Below are positions 8,775 through 18,600 of a stretch of DNA of 23,992 nucleotides, piece after piece (position 1 is the stretch's first letter; each line of letters starts with the position of its first letter). The notes under the pieces are model-generated. The model had not been told where the DNA came from. It saw only the letters and a program-made list of their open reading frames with translations, and ran no database searches. The stretch is taken from the NCBI GenBank assembly GCA_016292545.1, contig JAEDIG010000025.1:1-23992 (forward strand), read 5' to 3'. This stretch comes from Bacteroidaceae bacterium (GTDB lineage Bacteria > Bacteroidota > Bacteroidia > Bacteroidales > Bacteroidaceae). The translations under genes were made by a program, and so were the position numbers.

Positions 8775-8799
8775 TAATAACATAATTCAAACCATATAT

Positions 8800-9573
8800 A
8801 TGAGTAACATCAGTCCATTGGCCTATGTGCATCCCGAGGCTGTCATCGGCGAGAACTGCGAAATCGGAGCGTTCTGCTATATCGACAAAGGGGTGGTCAT
8901 TGGCGACAACAACGTATTCATGAACAGTGTCACTGTGCTCTACGGCGCGCGCATTGGCAATGGCAACATCTTCTTTCCGGGAGCGGTCATCAGTGCCATT
9001 CCGCAGGACCTCAAGTTTGCGGGCGAGGACACGACGGCAGAGATTGGCGACAACAACAAGATACGCGAGAACGTGACCGTCAACCGTGGTACGGCGGCCC
9101 AGGGCCGCACCCATGTGGGCAGCAACAACCTGCTGATGGAGAGCGTGCATGTGGCCCACGATGCATACGTGGGCAATGGTTGCATCATTGGCAACGGCAC
9201 CAAGCTGGCCGGTGAGATAGTCATCGACGATTTTGCCATCCTCAGTGCCAATGTGCTGATGCACCAGTTCTGCCGTGTGGGCAGCTACACCATGGTGGGA
9301 GGCGGCACACGCTTCAGCCAGGACATCCTGCCTTTCAGCCTCACGGCGCGCGACCCTGCGGCCTATTGCGGACTCAACAATGTGGGCCTCCGTCGCCGTG
9401 GTTTCGACCGCGACCTCATTGAGAACATCCACCGCACCTATCAGATCATCCTTCAGGGCACAGGCAAGCTCGAAGAACTCCTTCACCGCGTGGAGGAGGA
9501 GATTCCCATGTCGAAGGAGATTGAGTACATCCTGGATTTCATCCGTTCGGGCAAACGCGGGTTCATCAGATAA
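8800..9573 (+). CDS. lpxA: UDP-N-acetylglucosamine O-acyltransferase
   Basis: LpxA transfers a hydroxyacyl chain from acyl carrier protein to the 3-OH of UDP-GlcNAc, the first step of lipid A synthesis. At 257 residues it is close to the E. coli length (262). The body is a left-handed beta helix of hexapeptide repeats (about 1-185), followed by a helical C-terminal domain with GLNNVGLRRRGFDRD. The catalytic His is H120 in VHVAHDAYVG (H125 in E. coli), with H117 matching H122. The 25-base AT-rich gap from lpxC-fabZ holds no obvious promoter. Acyl-chain length selectivity cannot be read with confidence from the sequence. Confidence 0.96.
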   Translation: MSNISPLAYVHPEAVIGENCEIGAFCYIDKGVVIGDNNVFMNSVTVLYGARIGNGNIFFPGAVISAIPQDLKFAGEDTTAEIGDNNKIRENVTVNRGTAAQGRTHVGSNNLLMESVHVAHDAYVGNGCIIGNGTKLAGEIVIDDFAILSANVLMHQFCRVGSYTMVGGGTRFSQDILPFSLTARDPAAYCGLNNVGLRRRGFDRDLIENIHRTYQIILQGTGKLEELLHRVEEEIPMSKEIEYILDFIRSGKRGFIR

Positions 9574-9583
9574 CAAAACGTGT

Positions 9584-10117
9584 ATGACACTCAAACTCAC
9601 ACTTTTCTCACCAGAGACGGAAGATTTCGCCATGGAGATTCTGGTGGATGCCGACACCACGTTCCAGCAGTTCCATGAATGGCTGCTGGAGCATTGCGAC
9701 TATCAGGACTTGAGCAACCATCGTTTCCTCATCTGCGACGATGAACTGCGTGTGGAACGCCAGATATGCCAGACCGACGACGGGACAACCTCGGTCGACG
9801 AGGACCTCTACCTGATGGACGACTGCGTACTGGGCGACTATCTGGAGGAGGAACGCCAGACCATGGCCTATGTCTTCGACCCTGCTGGCCACAGGTTTTT
9901 CCTGATGGAGGTGTCGGAGCTCATCTTTGGCCAGCCTGTGGATGAACCCCTGTTGAGGCGTAGCCATGGCAAGGTGCCCCTCCAGCTGTTGGAGGCCGAG
10001 GACGAAGCTCCCGAAACTCCCGCTGCCGGCAATCCCGTGCTGGACGAAAGCATGTATGGCGACGAGGATTTTGCAGAGGACGAATTGGATGCCGAAGGCT
10101 TTGAAATAGAAGAATGA
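9584..10117 (+). CDS. pRiA4b ORF-3-like acidic protein of unknown function
   Basis: This 177-residue protein fits the plasmid pRiA4b ORF-3-like family, whose members are sometimes labelled IS1096 passenger TnpR-like proteins. That is from memory of Bacteroidales proteins at this position. The conserved pattern is visible: LVDADTTFQQFHEWLL near residues 20-40, then FLICDDELRVERQI, an acidic DDGTTSVDEDLYLMDD segment, YVFDPAGHRFFLMEV near 105-120, and a very acidic C-terminal tail (from about residue 135). No membrane segment or catalytic motif is evident. ATG 9584 lies 10 bases after lpxA, and the last four bases overlap miaA (ATGA), so it is co-expressed with lipid A and tRNA-modification genes. 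Despite the mobile-element name, nothing around it looks mobile. The molecular role is unknown; a small protein-binding adaptor is only a guess. Confidence 0.82.
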   Translation: MTLKLTLFSPETEDFAMEILVDADTTFQQFHEWLLEHCDYQDLSNHRFLICDDELRVERQICQTDDGTTSVDEDLYLMDDCVLGDYLEEERQTMAYVFDPAGHRFFLMEVSELIFGQPVDEPLLRRSHGKVPLQLLEAEDEAPETPAAGNPVLDESMYGDEDFAEDELDAEGFEIEE

Positions 10118-11004
10118 ACACGCTGGTGGTTTTGCTTGGCCCGACGGCGGTGGGGAAGACCAGCCTCTCCCTGGCTTTGGCCGAAAGGCTCCATAGCCCT
10201 GTCATAAACTGCGACAGTCGCCAGATTTACCGCGACATGGAGATTGGCACGGCCCCTCCTTCTCTGGCCCAGCGCAACCGCGTGCCCCATTTCTTTGTGG
10301 CCACTTGCTCACTCACCGATTACTACAGTGCCGCACGCTATGAGGCCGATGTGCTGCAACTGTGCGACAGCCTGTGGCCCACTCATCCCACGCTGCTCAT
10401 GTCGGGAGGCAGCATGATGTACATCGATGCCGTGTGTCAGGGTATCGATGACATTCCCACCGTAGACGAAACCGTGCGCCAGACCCTTCGCAACCGTTTC
10501 GTGGAGGAGGGGCTCGACCCCTTGCTCCGCGAGTTGCGGCTTCTCGACCCCGACTATTACCGCACGGTGGACCTCCGCAACCACAAGCGGGTCATCCATG
10601 CCCTTGAAATCTGCTACACCGCAGGCCGTCCCTATTCCTCTTTCCGCACCCAGGCGGCCAAGCCCCGCCCGTTTTCCATCCTGAAGATAGGCTTGCGGCG
10701 CGACCGTCAGGAACTGTTCGCCCGCATCAACCGGCGTGTCGACCAGATGATGGCCGACGGACTGCTGGAGGAGGCCCGCCGGCTCTATCCCTACCGCCAT
10801 CTGAATGCCCTCAACACAGTGGGCTATAAGGAACTGTTCCAGTATATCGAAGGGCAGTGGCCCTTGGATATGGCCGTGGAGCGTATCAAGAAAAACACCC
10901 GCGTCTATGCCAAGAAGCAGATGACGTGGTTTCAGCGCGATGAATCCATCCATTGGTTTCATCCCGACCAGATACAGGACATCTTTAAATACTTGCAGGT
11001 ATGA
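10114..11004 (+). CDS. miaA: tRNA dimethylallyltransferase
   Basis: MiaA transfers a dimethylallyl group to N6 of A37 in tRNAs that read codons starting with U, which steadies codon-anticodon pairing. The product has 296 residues, in the normal range. The P-loop GPTAVGKT is at residues 9-16, followed by the substrate-binding segment INCDSRQIYRDMEIGTA, then LLMSGGSMMYIDAV, the RxHNHKR-like segment DLRNHKRVIHALE, and NTVGYKELFQYIEG near the C-terminus with the basic KKNTRVYAKKQMTWFQRD. The start overlaps the preceding gene and the end overlaps the next, both as ATGA, so translation is probably coupled on both sides. Confidence 0.96.
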   Translation: MNTLVVLLGPTAVGKTSLSLALAERLHSPVINCDSRQIYRDMEIGTAPPSLAQRNRVPHFFVATCSLTDYYSAARYEADVLQLCDSLWPTHPTLLMSGGSMMYIDAVCQGIDDIPTVDETVRQTLRNRFVEEGLDPLLRELRLLDPDYYRTVDLRNHKRVIHALEICYTAGRPYSSFRTQAAKPRPFSILKIGLRRDRQELFARINRRVDQMMADGLLEEARRLYPYRHLNALNTVGYKELFQYIEGQWPLDMAVERIKKNTRVYAKKQMTWFQRDESIHWFHPDQIQDIFKYLQV

Positions 11005-13451
11005 AACGATTTGGAGTCTTCACCGCTCTGTCAGGGCGTTGTGTGCGTGGCCTGCGCCGGATTTATGGCGGGCCGTGGTACAGGCGAATTGCTGTCTGGG
11101 GTTTTACGTTTGTAATGTCGGTAGTGCTGCTGCTTGTGGCAGTCGACTGCAACTTCCTCTGCCTTTTCGGACGCTCGCCCGGTTTTGCCGACATCAAGAA
11201 CCCTGTGGTCAGCGAGGCTTCCGAAATCTACAGTGCCGACGGCAGGCTCATAGGGCGTTATTATAATGAGAACAGGACACCAGTGGAGTATGCCGATCTC
11301 TCGCCCTTATTGGTCCACACCCTTGTCGATACGGAGGACGAGCGTTTCTATCAGCACCACGGCATCGACTTCAAGGGACTGTTCGCTGCCGCCAAGGACA
11401 TGCTCCATGGCCGTGCCCGTGGGGCCAGCACCATCACCCAACAGCTGGCCAAGAACATGTTTCGTGTGCGCACCCGCTATTCCACGGGCTTGCTGGGACG
11501 CATTCCTGGTGTGAAACTCTTGGTCATGAAGGCCAAGGAATGGATTGTCGCCGTCAAGCTTGAATGGGTGTTCTCCAAGGAGGAAATCCTCACCATGTAT
11601 CTCAACACCGTAGACTTTGGCAGCAACGCCTTTGGCATCAAGACGGCCGCCCGCACGTATTTCGGCACCACCCCCGACAGCCTTTCCTATGAGGAGGCCG
11701 CCGTCCTGGTGGGGTTGCTCAAGGCCACCAGCAGCTACAATCCCCGCCTCAATCCCCGCAACGCCCTTGCCCGCCGCAACACGGTGCTCGACCTCGTCTA
11801 TGCCCATGGCCACGTGCAGCTGGAGGGCAGGCAGGCCACGCCCGCTCAGTTCGATTCCATCAAGCATCTCCCCATCATCTTGGCCCATAGGGTGGGGGAG
11901 AGCCGCTACGATGGTCCTGCCCCTTATTTCCGCGAAGCTTTGATTGGCTACATCGACATGCTGTGTAGCCGCGGACTGGTGGCTGGCTGCGACTCTGCCG
12001 ACCATCTCGACCTCTATGCCGACGGACTGCGCATCCACACCACGCTCGACACTCGCCTGCAGCAGTATGCCGAGGCGGCTGCCTTGCGCCAGATGCGTGT
12101 GGTGCAGCAGCGGTTCGACGACCATTGGGGCTCCACGCCCCCTTGGCAGGATGCACGCCATCAGGAGATTCCCCGCTTCATCGAGAAGATTGTGGAGAAG
12201 ACACCCGAATACCGCTATCTGCAAAAGCGTTTCGATGGCAACGAGGATTCCGTGGCCTATTACCTCAACCTGCCCCACCGGGTGAAGCTTTTCAGCTACG
12301 ACGGCCCGGTGGAGAAGCAGCTCAGCACCATGGATTCCGTCCGCTATATGGTGCGTTTCATGCACTGTGGCTTTGTGGCCATGGAGCCGGACACACGCCA
12401 GGTGAAGGCATGGGTGGGGGATGTGGACTTCCGGTCGTGGAAATACGACAAGGTGACGGCCATGCGCCAGCCTGGCTCCACATTCAAGCTCTTTGTCTAC
12501 ACCGAGGCCATGAACCAGGGACTCACCCCTTGCGATTGCCGTTTGGATGCATGGGTGGCCTATCCTGATACGGTCAACGGAAAACCCACCGTGTGGGCTC
12601 CTCACAATGCCAATGGCTATTTCACCAACTTCGACATGCCCCTGAAGAGTGCCTTTGCCCAGAGCATCAACAGCGTGGCCGTAAAGCTGGGGCTTGAGGT
12701 GGGCATTCCCAATGTGGTGCGCACGGCCCATGCCATGGGCATCCGCTCGCCTCTCCATGCCACCAAGTCGCTCAGCCTGGGCAGCAGCGATGTGAATCTG
12801 CTGGAACTGGTGAACAGTTATTGCACGGTGGTGGACGACGGGCGTTCCGACATGCCCCTTCTGGTCACCCGCATTGAGGACCGCGATGGACACCTCCTCT
12901 ATGAGGCCAAACCCCATCCTGTGCAGGCCATTCCTTACCGTTCGGCCTATCTGATGCAGCGTATGCTGCGCTTTTGCCTCACCGAACGGGGCGGCACGGC
13001 GGCTGCGCTCTGGAGCTTCATCCATCCCATCCTCCAGTATAGCGAGTTCGGAGGCAAGACAGGCACCAGCAACAACCATTCCGATGCCTGGTTTGTGGGC
13101 ATCACGCCCAAGTTGGTGGCCGGTGCCTGGGTGGGCGGCGAGTATCGCAGCATCCATTTCCGCACGGGTATGCTGGGGCAGGGCAGTCGCACGGCACTCC
13201 CCATCTTCGGCTATTTCATGCAGCAGGTGCTGGCCGACGAGCGTTTCAGCCACTATCGCGGCAAGTTTGCCGAGCCCAAAGGCCTCGACCCTTCGCTCTG
13301 GTCATGTGAAGGCTATTTTGCACAGCCCGCCGATAGCCTGGAGGCCGATTCCATTGCTGCCGACACGGTGCTGCGGCCCCACATGCCCGAGACTTTGCCC
13401 GCTGCCGACACGCTCGAACAGTCATCACCCGAACTTCCCCTCTCCGAATGA
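11001..13451 (+). CDS. Class A penicillin-binding protein (glycosyltransferase and transpeptidase)
   Basis: This 816-residue bifunctional enzyme polymerises lipid II and cross-links the peptide stems at the outer face of the inner membrane. A basic cytoplasmic start is followed by one membrane helix (about residues 30-50). The GT51 domain (about 65-260) has the catalytic Glu in TEDERFYQHHGID (E112), GASTITQQLAKNMF, and EEILTMYLNTVDFGSNAFG. The transpeptidase domain has the SxxK nucleophile in PGSTFKLF (S493, K496), SIN at 555-557, and KTG at 686-688 in GGKTGTSN. The C-terminal 40 residues are rich in Asp, Ser, Ala and Pro and look disordered. It is PBP1A/PonA-like; the exact orthologue is not decidable from sequence reading alone. 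It overlaps both neighbours by ATGA. Confidence 0.94.
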   Translation: MKRFGVFTALSGRCVRGLRRIYGGPWYRRIAVWGFTFVMSVVLLLVAVDCNFLCLFGRSPGFADIKNPVVSEASEIYSADGRLIGRYYNENRTPVEYADLSPLLVHTLVDTEDERFYQHHGIDFKGLFAAAKDMLHGRARGASTITQQLAKNMFRVRTRYSTGLLGRIPGVKLLVMKAKEWIVAVKLEWVFSKEEILTMYLNTVDFGSNAFGIKTAARTYFGTTPDSLSYEEAAVLVGLLKATSSYNPRLNPRNALARRNTVLDLVYAHGHVQLEGRQATPAQFDSIKHLPIILAHRVGESRYDGPAPYFREALIGYIDMLCSRGLVAGCDSADHLDLYADGLRIHTTLDTRLQQYAEAAALRQMRVVQQRFDDHWGSTPPWQDARHQEIPRFIEKIVEKTPEYRYLQKRFDGNEDSVAYYLNLPHRVKLFSYDGPVEKQLSTMDSVRYMVRFMHCGFVAMEPDTRQVKAWVGDVDFRSWKYDKVTAMRQPGSTFKLFVYTEAMNQGLTPCDCRLDAWVAYPDTVNGKPTVWAPHNANGYFTNFDMPLKSAFAQSINSVAVKLGLEVGIPNVVRTAHAMGIRSPLHATKSLSLGSSDVNLLELVNSYCTVVDDGRSDMPLLVTRIEDRDGHLLYEAKPHPVQAIPYRSAYLMQRMLRFCLTERGGTAAALWSFIHPILQYSEFGGKTGTSNNHSDAWFVGITPKLVAGAWVGGEYRSIHFRTGMLGQGSRTALPIFGYFMQQVLADERFSHYRGKFAEPKGLDPSLWSCEGYFAQPADSLEADSIAADTVLRPHMPETLPAADTLEQSSPELPLSE

Positions 13452-15460
13452 ACAGCCAGATAGATACGTCCACGCCTGAGTTCCAGAATGCGCTGTCGCT
13501 TGTGCGTTTCACCCGCCAGTCCGTCTTCCTCACGGGGCGTGCGGGCACGGGCAAAAGCACCTTTCTCCGCTATGTGTGTGAACATGTGCGCAAGAAGCAT
13601 GTGGTGCTTGCCCCCACAGGCATTGCCGCCATCAATGCCGGAGGGTGCACCCTCCATAGTTTTTTCAAGCTCCCTTTCCATCCCCTGCTGCCCGACGACC
13701 CGCGTTACACTCCCTCACGGCTGAAGGATTTCCTCAAGTACACCCGCGACCGCATCCGTCTCATCCGCAAGGTGGAACTTATCATCATCGATGAGATTTC
13801 CATGGTGAGGGCCGACATCATCGATTTCATTGACCTCATCCTGCGGGTCTACAACGGCAACATGCGCGAGCCTTTCGGAGGCAAGCAGTTGCTGCTTATC
13901 GGGGACGTGTTCCAGCTGGAGCCTGTGGTCAAGACCGACGAGCGCGACATCCTCAGCCGTTTCTATCCCAATGCCTATTTCTTTTCTGCCCGTGTGTTTG
14001 CCCGGATGAACCTGGTGTCGGTGGAGCTGACCAAGGTGTATCGCCAAACCGACCGCGCCTTTATCCGTGTGCTCGACCACATCCGTTGCAATGCGGTGTC
14101 GGCCGAGGAACTGCGGCTCATCAACACCCGCTATGTGCCCGATGTGTCCGATACGCCTGCCTCCGATGCTTCCGGCATACAGATTGTGCTGGCCACACGG
14201 CGCGACAATGTGGATTATATCAACCAGAACGGGCTCGATGCCCTTCCCGGAGAGAGCATCCTGCTGAAGGGGGAGGTGAAGGGCGAGTTTCCCGACACGT
14301 CGCTGCCCACGCTCCTCACCTTGGAGCTGAAGCCCGGAGCACAGGTCATCTTTGTCAAGAACGACCCCGATCGCCGGTGGGTCAACGGCACGCTGGGACT
14401 GGTGGCCTCCGTCGACGAGGAGGCCGGACTCATCCGTGTGGACATAGAAGGGGGCGACACGGTGACGGTGGAGCCCATGATATGGCGCAATGTCCGCTAC
14501 ACCTATAATGAAACGGAGAAGCGTATCGAGGAGGAGGAACTGGGCACCTTCAAGCAGTTCCCCATCCGGCTGGCATGGGCCATCACCATCCACAAGAGCC
14601 AGGGGCTCACCTTCCGCCATGTCACCATCGACTTTGGCGGCGGCACTTTTGCCGGCGGTCAGGCTTATGTGGCCCTCAGCCGCTGCACCTCGCTCGAAGG
14701 CATACGCCTCAAGCAGAAGGTGGCTCCCTCCGATGTCTTTGTCCGCCCCGAGGTGATTCAGTTCGCCTCCCGCTTCAACGATGAGCAGTCGGTGCAGCGT
14801 GCCTTGCTCATGGCCAAGGCCGACAATGAATACCGGGCTTGTGCCAAGGCATTCGATGAGGGCGACTTCGAGGCGTGCCTCCAGCATTTCTTTGTGGCCA
14901 TCCACACCCGCTACGACATTGAGCAGCCCCGCGTGCGCCGCCTCATCCGGCGCAAGCTCAATCTCATTTCCACCCTCCGCCAGCAGGCCCAGGCCGACAG
15001 GGAAGCCTTGGAGAAGATGCAGCGCAGGATGAAGAAATATGCCCGGGAGTACTATGAACTGGGCAACATCTGTGCCACGCAGGCCCACGACCTGAAGGCT
15101 GCCATGGCCAATTTCCGCAAGGCCATCACCATGTACCCTGCCTATACCGACGCATACGTCCGCCTGGGGGCTACCTGTCTGGATGCCGGCGACGCCAGGC
15201 TGGCCCTGAAGGTGCTCAACAAGGCTGTCCGTCTTTCGCCCGCTTCCTTCAAGGCCGTCTATCAGCGTGGCCGCGCCTTCATGGCCCTCTCGCTTTTCGA
15301 GCAGGCTTTGGGCGACTTCAGCCGTGCCACATCCCTCTGCAACACCCACCCGAATGCCCATAAATTGATGGGTGATTGCTTCAGTGCCTTGGGCGATGAG
15401 GAAAAAGCGGAACTCTATTGGGAAATTGCGGCTCAATTGCGCCAACAGAAAGGGACTTGA
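13448..15460 (+). CDS. PIF1/RecD-like superfamily 1 helicase with C-terminal TPR domain
   Basis: This 670-residue protein joins an SF1B-type helicase to TPR repeats. Helicase motifs appear in order: Walker A GRAGTGKST (30-38), motif Ia APTGIAAINAGG with TLHSFF (as in PIF1), Walker B IIIDEISMV (112-120), motif III GDVFQLEPVV (152-161), then WAITIHKSQGLTF (about 376) and YVALSR (about 408). These predict a 5'-3' DNA (or RNA/DNA) helicase. From about residue 455 the chain becomes helical repeats, with three or more TPR units (YYELGNICATQAHDL, DAYVRLGATCLDAGD, AVYQRGRAFMALSLF, AHKLMGDCFSALGD), which normally bind proteins. The role and partner are unknown; replication-fork or G-quadruplex maintenance is the natural guess from PIF1. 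It overlaps the PBP gene by ATGA and is the last gene of the run. Confidence 0.88.
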   Translation: MNSQIDTSTPEFQNALSLVRFTRQSVFLTGRAGTGKSTFLRYVCEHVRKKHVVLAPTGIAAINAGGCTLHSFFKLPFHPLLPDDPRYTPSRLKDFLKYTRDRIRLIRKVELIIIDEISMVRADIIDFIDLILRVYNGNMREPFGGKQLLLIGDVFQLEPVVKTDERDILSRFYPNAYFFSARVFARMNLVSVELTKVYRQTDRAFIRVLDHIRCNAVSAEELRLINTRYVPDVSDTPASDASGIQIVLATRRDNVDYINQNGLDALPGESILLKGEVKGEFPDTSLPTLLTLELKPGAQVIFVKNDPDRRWVNGTLGLVASVDEEAGLIRVDIEGGDTVTVEPMIWRNVRYTYNETEKRIEEEELGTFKQFPIRLAWAITIHKSQGLTFRHVTIDFGGGTFAGGQAYVALSRCTSLEGIRLKQKVAPSDVFVRPEVIQFASRFNDEQSVQRALLMAKADNEYRACAKAFDEGDFEACLQHFFVAIHTRYDIEQPRVRRLIRRKLNLISTLRQQAQADREALEKMQRRMKKYAREYYELGNICATQAHDLKAAMANFRKAITMYPAYTDAYVRLGATCLDAGDARLALKVLNKAVRLSPASFKAVYQRGRAFMALSLFEQALGDFSRATSLCNTHPNAHKLMGDCFSALGDEEKAELYWEIAAQLRQQKGT

Positions 15461-15556
15461 TGCCAAAATGGACAGCAGATGCCGTTCGAATTGTTAAACT
15501 ATCTTAATGGAATAAACTTTTCTTGGCCAATGATAGGCCATATTCTCAAAAAAAGG

Positions 15557-15564
15557 TAAATTTG
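15557..15564 (+). promoter_or_regulatory. Candidate -7 element for the FAS1-SusC-SusD operon in a 175-base gap
   Basis: The gap 15461-15635 is AT-rich and noncoding. TAAATTTG at 15557-15564 matches the Bacteroidota -7 consensus TAnnTTTG, but no TTTG sits at the expected 17-23 bases upstream. A second reading pairs TTTG 15561-15564 with TAATCTTG 15588-15595 (one mismatch) at 23 bases. A short inverted repeat (TGGCC 15524-15528 with GGCCA 15536-15540) lies just upstream and could be an operator half-site pair or chance. The choice between these is open, so this is only a candidate. Confidence 0.35.
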
Positions 15565-15635
15565 CTAATCAAAGTGTGTAAAACCACTAATCTTGAGATA
15601 AAACTTATAAATATAACAAACAATAACACAAATTA

Positions 15636-18600
15636 ATGCGTATGAGAAACCGTTTAAGCAATTGGAGCCGCCATTCCTCACGAATGGTGTTCCTGTTGGC
15701 AGCCTGCGGGGTGATGTATGCTTGTAAGGATGAGTACTTGCTCGACGACGAAAAGCCGTCTACTCTTTCTTCCAGCATCTATTCTCGTTTGGAGGAAGGC
15801 AATTTCAAGACCTACTTGAAGCTGCTGGCCGACAAGGATGTGAATCCAGCCAACGCGCGTCCGCTAAGTGAGGTGTTGGGCCGTACAGGCTCGAAGACCG
15901 TATTTGTGGCCGACGACGAGGCTTGGAGCAAGTTCTTCGAAAGCAATGCAAAATTGCCGGAGAGTAACCCATGGCACAACGCCACCTGTTACGAGAACCT
16001 GAGCGCCGCTCAGAAGAAGTTGTTGATCCATACCAGTATGCTCAACAATGCCATCGTAATGGAGAATCTGGCCAGCAGCGAGGCTACTGGCAGCAACCGC
16101 CCCATCCGTGGCGAGTACATGCGTCGCTACACCGACGTGGAGACCACGGACTCTGTCACCTACATGCGTCCTGAACAGATTCCTTATTCCTACAATCCCA
16201 CGGACAAGGACTTCTGGTGGCGCTTCCGTGCCGAGAATGGTGGTAATGGTCTTTACATTGTAAAGGACTCCACCCTCAGCATGATGCTTCATTTCACTAG
16301 CGAACACATGGCCAAGAACACCGTCACCGACGAAGACTTCAGCGTGTTCATGGGCAGCCCCCGTATTCCTAGCGATGTACACATCTACGACTCCAAGATT
16401 CTCGAGCAGGACCTGCGTTGCGAGAATGGTTATGTCAACATGACCGAGAAGCCGTTGATTCCGCTGGCCAACATGGCCGAGGTAATCCGTAGCAATGGAA
16501 AGACGAATATCTTCAGCCACATGCTCGACAGATATTCGGCTCCGTATTATTGCCCCGATGTTACACGCGCGTATAAGATATTGTATCCCGAATTCACGGA
16601 CTCTATCTTCACGCTGCGCTATTTCGCCGACAACAGCTTCGGACACGTCATCAACAACACCCAGCCCGACGGCAACCCCTACACGGGCGACGAAGGCGGT
16701 TCTGTCAGCCTGAAGTTCGACCCGGGATGGAATGGATTCTACGACGAGGTGGATGTAGAGAAGGACATGGGTGCCATGTTCGTTCCCAGCGACGAAGCCC
16801 TCTGGACCTATTTCACCGAGGGTGGTGGTTTGCAGCTCATCGAAACCTACGACACCGCTTATGTGTCTGGCCAGACATGGGCCAACTTTGACGAGCTCTA
16901 CAAGAGCATCGACCAGGTGCCCCTGAGCACCCTGCAGGGTCTTATCAATGTAATCATGCTGCGCTCCTTCGTCGGATCAGTGCCCAGCAAGATGACCAAG
17001 CTCCGCGACGATGCCCAGGAACAGCTCTTCTATCCCGAGGATATCGACAAGATCGACACCTGTCTGTTGGCTTGCAACGGTGCGGTTTATGTGATGAGCG
17101 ACATCTATGGTCCTGCCGACTATACGTCTGTCACCTCTCCCGCCTACATCAGTAAGACCAACCTCGTGATGAAATGGGCCATCTACAACGGTTCGTCGGG
17201 TACCGACTACATGGGCTTGAACTACTATGCCTACCTGAAGGCCATGCAGAGCGAGTTCACCTTCTTCCTGCCCAGCGACGAGGCTTTGAAATACTACTAC
17301 GATCCCACCAGCTTCGAGAGTACACAGAAGCGCCTTATCCAGTTCGGCTACAAGAACCAGTCGTTCCCCATCACTTCCCAGATTTACAAGTACGATCCCA
17401 CAACGGGTGAGATTGGCAGCAAGTTCACAGGTAGTGGTGCCACCCTGCAGCAGCAGGAGATCACCAACCGTCTGAAGGATGTTCTGGAGTCTCACACCAT
17501 CGTACACGACGGCACCAACCCCATCGACGGTGTGGACGAATACTTCCTCACCAAGAACGGTAATGCCGTCAGAGTGGTTCGCGAAAACGGCCACGTGGTG
17601 GCAGTCAAGGGTGGTTTCCAGATTGAAAACGAGCGCCAGGGCATCGTTAATGAAGGACAGCCCGGTTTGGACATCTGCCATGTCACCAAGCCTTTCGAGT
17701 CTCTCAAGAATGGTCAGACCTTCATCCTCGACTCTCCCATCATCCCCACCTACCGAAGCGTGTACAGCATCTTCACCAACGATGCCAAGCAGCAGGGCAA
17801 CTTTGCGCCTGATTATGAGGACACTTGCCCCTATGCCGAGTTCTACAAGCTTTGCGAGACACAGACCGACATCGTGGAGGCTTGTGGTCTGGTAGACGTA
17901 AAGAAGCTCACCACCACCGAGCAGAAGTCTGCCATGAAGAAGTTCCGCGTGTTTGTCGACAACAATGGTCTCGACTACAACGTGCAGTTCTTCAACAACT
18001 ACCACTACACCGCTTTCGTTCCCTCCAACGATGCAGTCAAGGCTGCCGTTGCACAGGGTCTCCCCACATGGGAGGAGATTTCCGAGGACTACAACAGCAC
18101 CCTTGTAAAACATATTAATATAAAGGACTCCTTGTATAACCTCATGAGCGAGGGTGAGTACACCGAGCAGGATTCACTCGACTATGTGGCTGCCGACAAG
18201 GCCGCCTCACAGGATAGCCTCCGCCTGCAGGCAAAGATTACTTATCTTACCAACTTCGTTCGCTATCATTTCGCCGACAACACTGTGTTCGTAGACAACA
18301 GCAACATCTCTGAGGAGGAAATGGTTACCTCCAGCTACGACAAGGAACTCGGCCTCTTCTGCAAACTGCTTGTCAGCCGCAACGCAGGCATCCTGTCTGT
18401 ACGCGACCAGCAGGTTGGTAGCACCGCGTTCAACATCATTTATGACAATGACACGGAGAAGAACGTATTGGCCCGCGACGTAGAATGTTCCAGCTCGCCT
18501 GTCAACACACCTATGTCTACCTCCAGCAAGAAGATTACCCTGGATGCCTCCAGTGCCTGTGTAATCCATCGCATCAACGGTGTGCTCAACCACACTGCCC

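Noticed and set aside
7392..8783. Open frame of 463 codons on the minus strand across lpxC-fabZ
   Set aside because: The plus strand holds two complete enzyme domains; the minus translation shows only low-complexity His/Leu/Val-rich sequence.
9584..10117. Mobile element remnant suggested by the IS1096/pRiA4b family name
   Set aside because: There are no inverted repeats, transposase or target duplication, and the gene is tightly packed and overlaps miaA.
11307..13253. Open frame of 648 codons on the minus strand across the penicillin-binding protein gene
   Set aside because: The plus strand encodes all PBP motifs in order. The minus frame is His/Gly/Ala-rich with no recognisable domain, which is typical of an antisense shadow in GC-biased coding DNA.
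13715..15466. Open frame of 583 codons on the minus strand across the helicase gene
   Set aside because: It mirrors the helicase-TPR gene, has no family resemblance, and arises from the codon bias of the plus strand.
15524..15540. Short inverted repeat TGGCC/GGCCA as a terminator for the helicase gene
   Set aside because: The stem is only 5 bp with a 7-base loop and no T run follows. It is too weak to call and is mentioned only with the candidate promoter.
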